From: UBA3495 sp964629875
Lineage (GTDB): Bacteria > Chloroflexota > Dehalococcoidia > Lucifugimonadales > UBA3495
DNA: 13,688 nucleotides
Direction: 5' to 3'
Assembly (NCBI GenBank): GCA_964629875.1
Contig: CAZVRK010000032.1
Location: 1-13,688 of the forward strand
Shown here: positions 13,461-13,688 of the stretch, piece after piece
How positions within the stretch are numbered: the first letter of the stretch is position 1
How the letters are laid out: the number at the start of each line of letters is the position of its first letter
Notes under the pieces: model-generated
Database searches by the model: none
What the model was told of the DNA's origin: nothing
What the model saw: only the letters and a program-made list of their open reading frames with translations
Made by a program: the position numbers and the translations under genes

Positions 13461-13506
13461 AAAGACGACAGAAGCCCTCTCAAACAAGAGGGCTTCTGTC
13501 GTCTTT
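13461..13506. repeat. Perfect 20-bp inverted repeat with 6-nt loop
   Basis: The arms 13461-13480 and 13487-13506 are exact reverse complements around CAAACA. The stem carries a GC-rich GAAGCCCTCT core and AAAG/CTTT ends, so it could terminate transcription from both sides, though no long T-tract follows. Its perfection suggests selection or recent origin (a mobile-element end is possible, but no second copy is seen). Confidence 0.75.
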
Positions 13507-13544
13507 ACTACTTGAATTAGACAACATCGGAACCCGTGACTAAC

Positions 13545-13567
13545 ATAGGCGCCGCCCCCTATTTTTT
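13545..13567 (+). terminator. Possible weak terminator or AT dyad
   Basis: ATAGG (13545-13549) pairs with CCTAT (13558-13562), followed by five T. The same T-run begins a 17-bp dyad, TATTTTTT-C-AAAAAATA (13560-13576). The stem is short, so termination is doubtful. Confidence 0.3.
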
Positions 13568-13652
13568 CAAAAAATAACAATGTTTGTATCCAAGACTCAC
13601 TGTCTAAGATCTTAACGGTTTATTTAAGGCAGGCCATCATGAGCAGGAGTCT

Positions 13653-13688
13653 ATGAAGCAGTCCCGATTTTTAATCGCAGTAGCAGTG
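13653..13688 (+). CDS. N-terminus of an exported protein (partial, cut by window end)
   Basis: Twelve codons are visible: MKQSRFLIAVAV, a basic start followed by a hydrophobic run, as in a signal peptide or membrane anchor. AGGAG lies three bases before the ATG, a tight spacing. A five-codon frame (ATG 13639) ends overlapping this start and could couple translation. The leader upstream carries the promoter, terminator and inverted repeats described above. Function cannot be told. Confidence 0.55.
   Translation, partial: MKQSRFLIAVAV

Noticed and set aside
13602..13617. GTCTAAGATCTTAACG as operator of the last gene
   Set aside because: 11/16 match but one arm is lost; it fits better as a TAAGAT-type -10 region.

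Overview
The window looks like a chromosomal stretch of an uncultured, probably marine or freshwater bacterium, most likely Chloroflexota (Dehalococcoidia/SAR202-like). The basis is inference. It rests on a heliorhodopsin, a family mostly found outside classical diderms, on a Pro/Thr-rich linker in an exported protease of the kind common in that phylum, and on several SDR and hotdog enzymes. Base composition is moderate to AT-rich. No rRNA, tRNA, CRISPR array or insertion sequence was seen.

Layout. On the + strand at the left end (1-1389) are a gene tail, a small cupin and a double-hotdog (MaoC-like) protein. A long run of minus-strand genes follows (about 10250 down to 1573). In transcription order these are: DUF378 membrane protein; DICT-UspA fusion; zinc-ribbon protein plus SDR-DUF2867; a CarH-like B12 photoreceptor regulator followed by a DUF523-DUF1722 protein and a TIGR01777 SDR-SRPBCC protein; then ribB, ribA and a possible 40-aa membrane peptide. 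Divergent from DUF378, on the + strand, are the heliorhodopsin (10599-11417) and an exported S1C protease. A minus-strand ART-like hypothetical protein (12665-13099) follows. The right end is a gene-poor control region with a promoter, an intrinsic terminator, a perfect 20-bp inverted repeat and the first 12 codons of an exported protein.

How it may work together. The central proposal is a light-response island. The regulator at 6034-6927 keeps every cobalamin and light-sensing residue of CarH (Trp-His, then Glu-His nine residues after the Trp, and a DxHxxG histidine). Its DNA-binding domain, however, is a C-terminal Cro/CI (XRE) helix-turn-helix instead of the usual N-terminal MerR domain. 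A Cro/CI-type domain should bind a palindrome. A perfect 16-bp palindrome, GTCTAATATATTAGAC, lies on the shared -10 region of two face-to-face promoters that would drive heliorhodopsin on one side and DUF378 on the other. A 14/16 copy and a 12/16 copy flank the regulator's own promoter region, 106 bp apart. The neighbours (DUF523-DUF1722, TIGR01777 SDR, SDR-DUF2867, flavin biosynthesis genes, a DICT domain) belong to families that recur in B12-dependent light regulons or light signalling in other bacteria, usually beside photolyase, which is absent from this window. The link between regulator, palindrome and heliorhodopsin is inferred from sequence and has not been shown.
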